Source: an uncultured Anaerococcus sp.
GTDB taxonomy: Bacteria; Bacillota; Clostridia; Tissierellales; Peptoniphilaceae
Assembly: GCF_947253225.1 (NCBI RefSeq)
Contig: NZ_CAMXYR010000068.1
Coordinates: forward strand, 1-6,750
DNA length: 6,750 nt
Direction of reading: 5' to 3'
Below, one piece after another: positions 5,111 to 6,750 of this stretch. The stretch's first letter is position 1. The number at the start of each line of letters is the position of its first letter. A model generated the notes under the pieces. It did no database searches. It saw nothing but the letters and a program-made list of their open reading frames with translations, and was not told the DNA's origin. Both the position numbers and the translations under genes were made by a program.

Positions 5111-6750
5111 ATGTCATTTAAAATCTCAAGAGAAAAATACGGGTCTATGTATGGGCCAACTACAGGCGATAAAGTTAGACTAGCAGATACAAATATTATA
5201 ATAGAAATAGAAAAAGATTATGCAATTTATGGAGATGAATCAATCTTTGGTGGTGGTAAGACTGTAAGAGATGGAATGAATCAATCTTCAACTGAAAGCT
5301 ATGCCTCAGGAACTTGTGATACAGTAATTACAAATGCGATTATCCTAGACTATACTGGTATCTACAAGGCAGATATAGGAATTAGGGATGGTATTATTAC
5401 AGGAATAGGAAAATCTGGAAACCCAGATATGAATGATAATGTCAACCCCGGTCTTGTAATAGGGGCAAGCACTGAAATTATCTCAGGCGAAAATAAAATC
5501 GTAACTGCTGGAGCAATTGACACTCACGTTCATTTCATATCAGCCGATCAAGCAAACACTGCCCTTGCAGGAGGAACTACTACCCTAATCGGTGGTGGAA
5601 CAGGACCTGCTGATGGGACAAATGCTACAACCTGTACTCCTGGTCCTAACCACCTAGAAGCCATGCTAAAATCAGTCGAAGGATATCCAGTAAATGTAGG
5701 ACTTTTAGGTAAGGGTAACTGCTCAAGCAAAGAGCCCCTTTATGAACAAATAAAAGCAGGAGCTTGTGGCCTGAAGATTCACGAAGATTGGGGAGCAACA
5801 AGAGCCGTTATAAATTCCAGCCTTGAAGTTGCTGATGAGTACGATATTGCAGTTGCTATCCATACCGACACCCTTAACGAAGGCGGTACAATTGAAGATA
5901 CCCTAGATGCTATTGGTGGTAGAGCTATACATTTCTTCCATACTGAAGGAGCAGGAGGAGGACATGCACCAGATCAAATAGTTGCAGCAGGCTTTAACAA
6001 TGTCTTTCCAGCATCAACAAATCCAACTATGCCTTTTACCATAAACACATCAGATGAGCACTTGGATATGGTTATGGTTTGCCACAATCTTGACAAAACC
6101 ATAGAAGAAGATGTAGCCTTTGCTGACTCAAGGATTAGACCGGAAACAATAGCTGCAGAAGATGTCCTCCAAGATATGGGGGTATTCTCAATAATGTCTT
6201 CAGACTCTCAAGCCATGGGCAGGATTGGCGAAGTTGTCATGAGAACATGGCAAACAGCATCAAAGATGAAGGACCAACGTGGAGCCCTCAAAGAAGATGA
6301 AGGAAATAATAACGATAACTTTAGGGCCAAAAGATATGTAGCCAAATACACTATAAATCCCGCCATAGCCCATGGAGTATCTGAATATATTGGTTCAATC
6401 GAAGTCGGTAAACGTGCAGATCTTGTCCTTTGGGAGCCAAAATTCTTTGGAGTTCGTCCAAAACAAATACTAAAAAATGGTCTAATAATAATGGCACCGT
6501 CAGGAGATCCAAACGCATCCATACCAACACCACAACCTGTAATATACAGAAGAATGTATGCGGCCATTGGTGGAGGAATCGGTAATTCTTGTATTACCTT
6601 TGTCTCAAAATCTGCCTATGAATCAGGCATAAAAGAAAAACTAGACCTAAAAAGAATGGTACTACCTGTTCATAATTGTAGAAACATCGGCAAAAAAGAT
6701 ATGAAACTAAACTCCGAAACTCCAAACATCAAGGTAGACCCAGAAACTTA
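5111..6750 (+). CDS. ureC: Urease subunit alpha UreC (3' end outside window)
   Basis: UreC is the catalytic subunit that hydrolyses urea to ammonia and carbamate at a dinuclear nickel centre. The frame starts at ATG 5111, directly after the ureB stop, with GGGGAGG (5099-5105) as ribosome site, and stays open for 546 codons to the right edge, ending in VDPET. About two dozen C-terminal residues of the usual 570 should lie beyond. The active site is complete, each residue at the Klebsiella number plus five: nickel ligands H139 and H141 (DTHVH), carbamylated K222 and H224 (GLKIHEDWG), H251 (HTDTLNE), H277 (FHTEGAGGGHAPD) and D365 (SSDSQAMGR). The mobile flap carries C324 and the catalytic H325. 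The residue after H325 is Asn, where Klebsiella and Sporosarcina have His. INPAIAHG and GDPNASIPTPQPV are also present. With UreA and UreB it should form an active enzyme. Confidence 0.98.
   Translation, partial: MSFKISREKYGSMYGPTTGDKVRLADTNIIIEIEKDYAIYGDESIFGGGKTVRDGMNQSSTESYASGTCDTVITNAIILDYTGIYKADIGIRDGIITGIGKSGNPDMNDNVNPGLVIGASTEIISGENKIVTAGAIDTHVHFISADQANTALAGGTTTLIGGGTGPADGTNATTCTPGPNHLEAMLKSVEGYPVNVGLLGKGNCSSKEPLYEQIKAGACGLKIHEDWGATRAVINSSLEVADEYDIAVAIHTDTLNEGGTIEDTLDAIGGRAIHFFHTEGAGGGHAPDQIVAAGFNNVFPASTNPTMPFTINTSDEHLDMVMVCHNLDKTIEEDVAFADSRIRPETIAAEDVLQDMGVFSIMSSDSQAMGRIGEVVMRTWQTASKMKDQRGALKEDEGNNNDNFRAKRYVAKYTINPAIAHGVSEYIGSIEVGKRADLVLWEPKFFGVRPKQILKNGLIIMAPSGDPNASIPTPQPVIYRRMYAAIGGGIGNSCITFVSKSAYESGIKEKLDLKRMVLPVHNCRNIGKKDMKLNSETPNIKVDPET

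Noticed and set aside
6208..6567. Long minus-strand frames inside ureC (also 5548-5730 and 6351-6533)
   Set aside because: They are shadows of the highly conserved ureC sequence and have no supporting ribosome sites.

Overview
The window comes from an AT-rich, low-GC Gram-positive-type bacterium (roughly one third G+C by eye). Shine-Dalgarno sequences are strong (AGGAGG, GGGAGG), and the intergenic regions are short and AT-rich. The protein sequences and the mix of genes would suit an anaerobic Firmicute such as Anaerococcus/Peptoniphilus-type Tissierellia. That assignment is an inference; no rRNA or other marker gene is present.

Left part (1-1049, minus strand): two tandem genes for multi-spanning membrane proteins that look like ABC-2 type permeases of the lantibiotic-immunity/export kind (MutE/MutG, SpaE/SpaG-like). 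The downstream one runs off the left edge. The upstream one is short and lacks the first two membrane segments of the family. A possible remnant of its first segment lies just upstream in another frame, behind a stop codon, so this copy is probably decaying. No ATPase partner is visible.

Middle (1050-1746): a divergent region with an extended -10 promoter and a tandem 13-bp repeat drives a small three-helix membrane protein (DUF3784-like, 115 aa). A clear intrinsic terminator follows its stop codon directly. About 120 bp of AT-rich leader then precede the urease genes.

Right part (1747-6750, plus strand): a compact urease operon in the order ureE-ureF-ureG-ureD-ureA-ureB-ureC. The four nickel-insertion accessory genes come first and the three structural genes last. 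Genes overlap or lie within 10 bp of each other, indicating one transcript with translational coupling. UreE delivers nickel, the UreD-UreF-UreG complex (UreG a GTPase) inserts it, and UreA, UreB and UreC form the apo-enzyme that hydrolyses urea to ammonia and carbamate. ureC is cut by the right edge after codon 546, about two dozen residues short of the usual end. All its nickel ligands and catalytic residues are present.

I see no transposase, tRNA, CRISPR array or phage gene. The main points of interest are the accessory-first gene order, the native His-rich tail of UreE whose codons hold the ureF start, the eroded permease at the edge of the urease block, and the repeat at the promoter of the small membrane protein.
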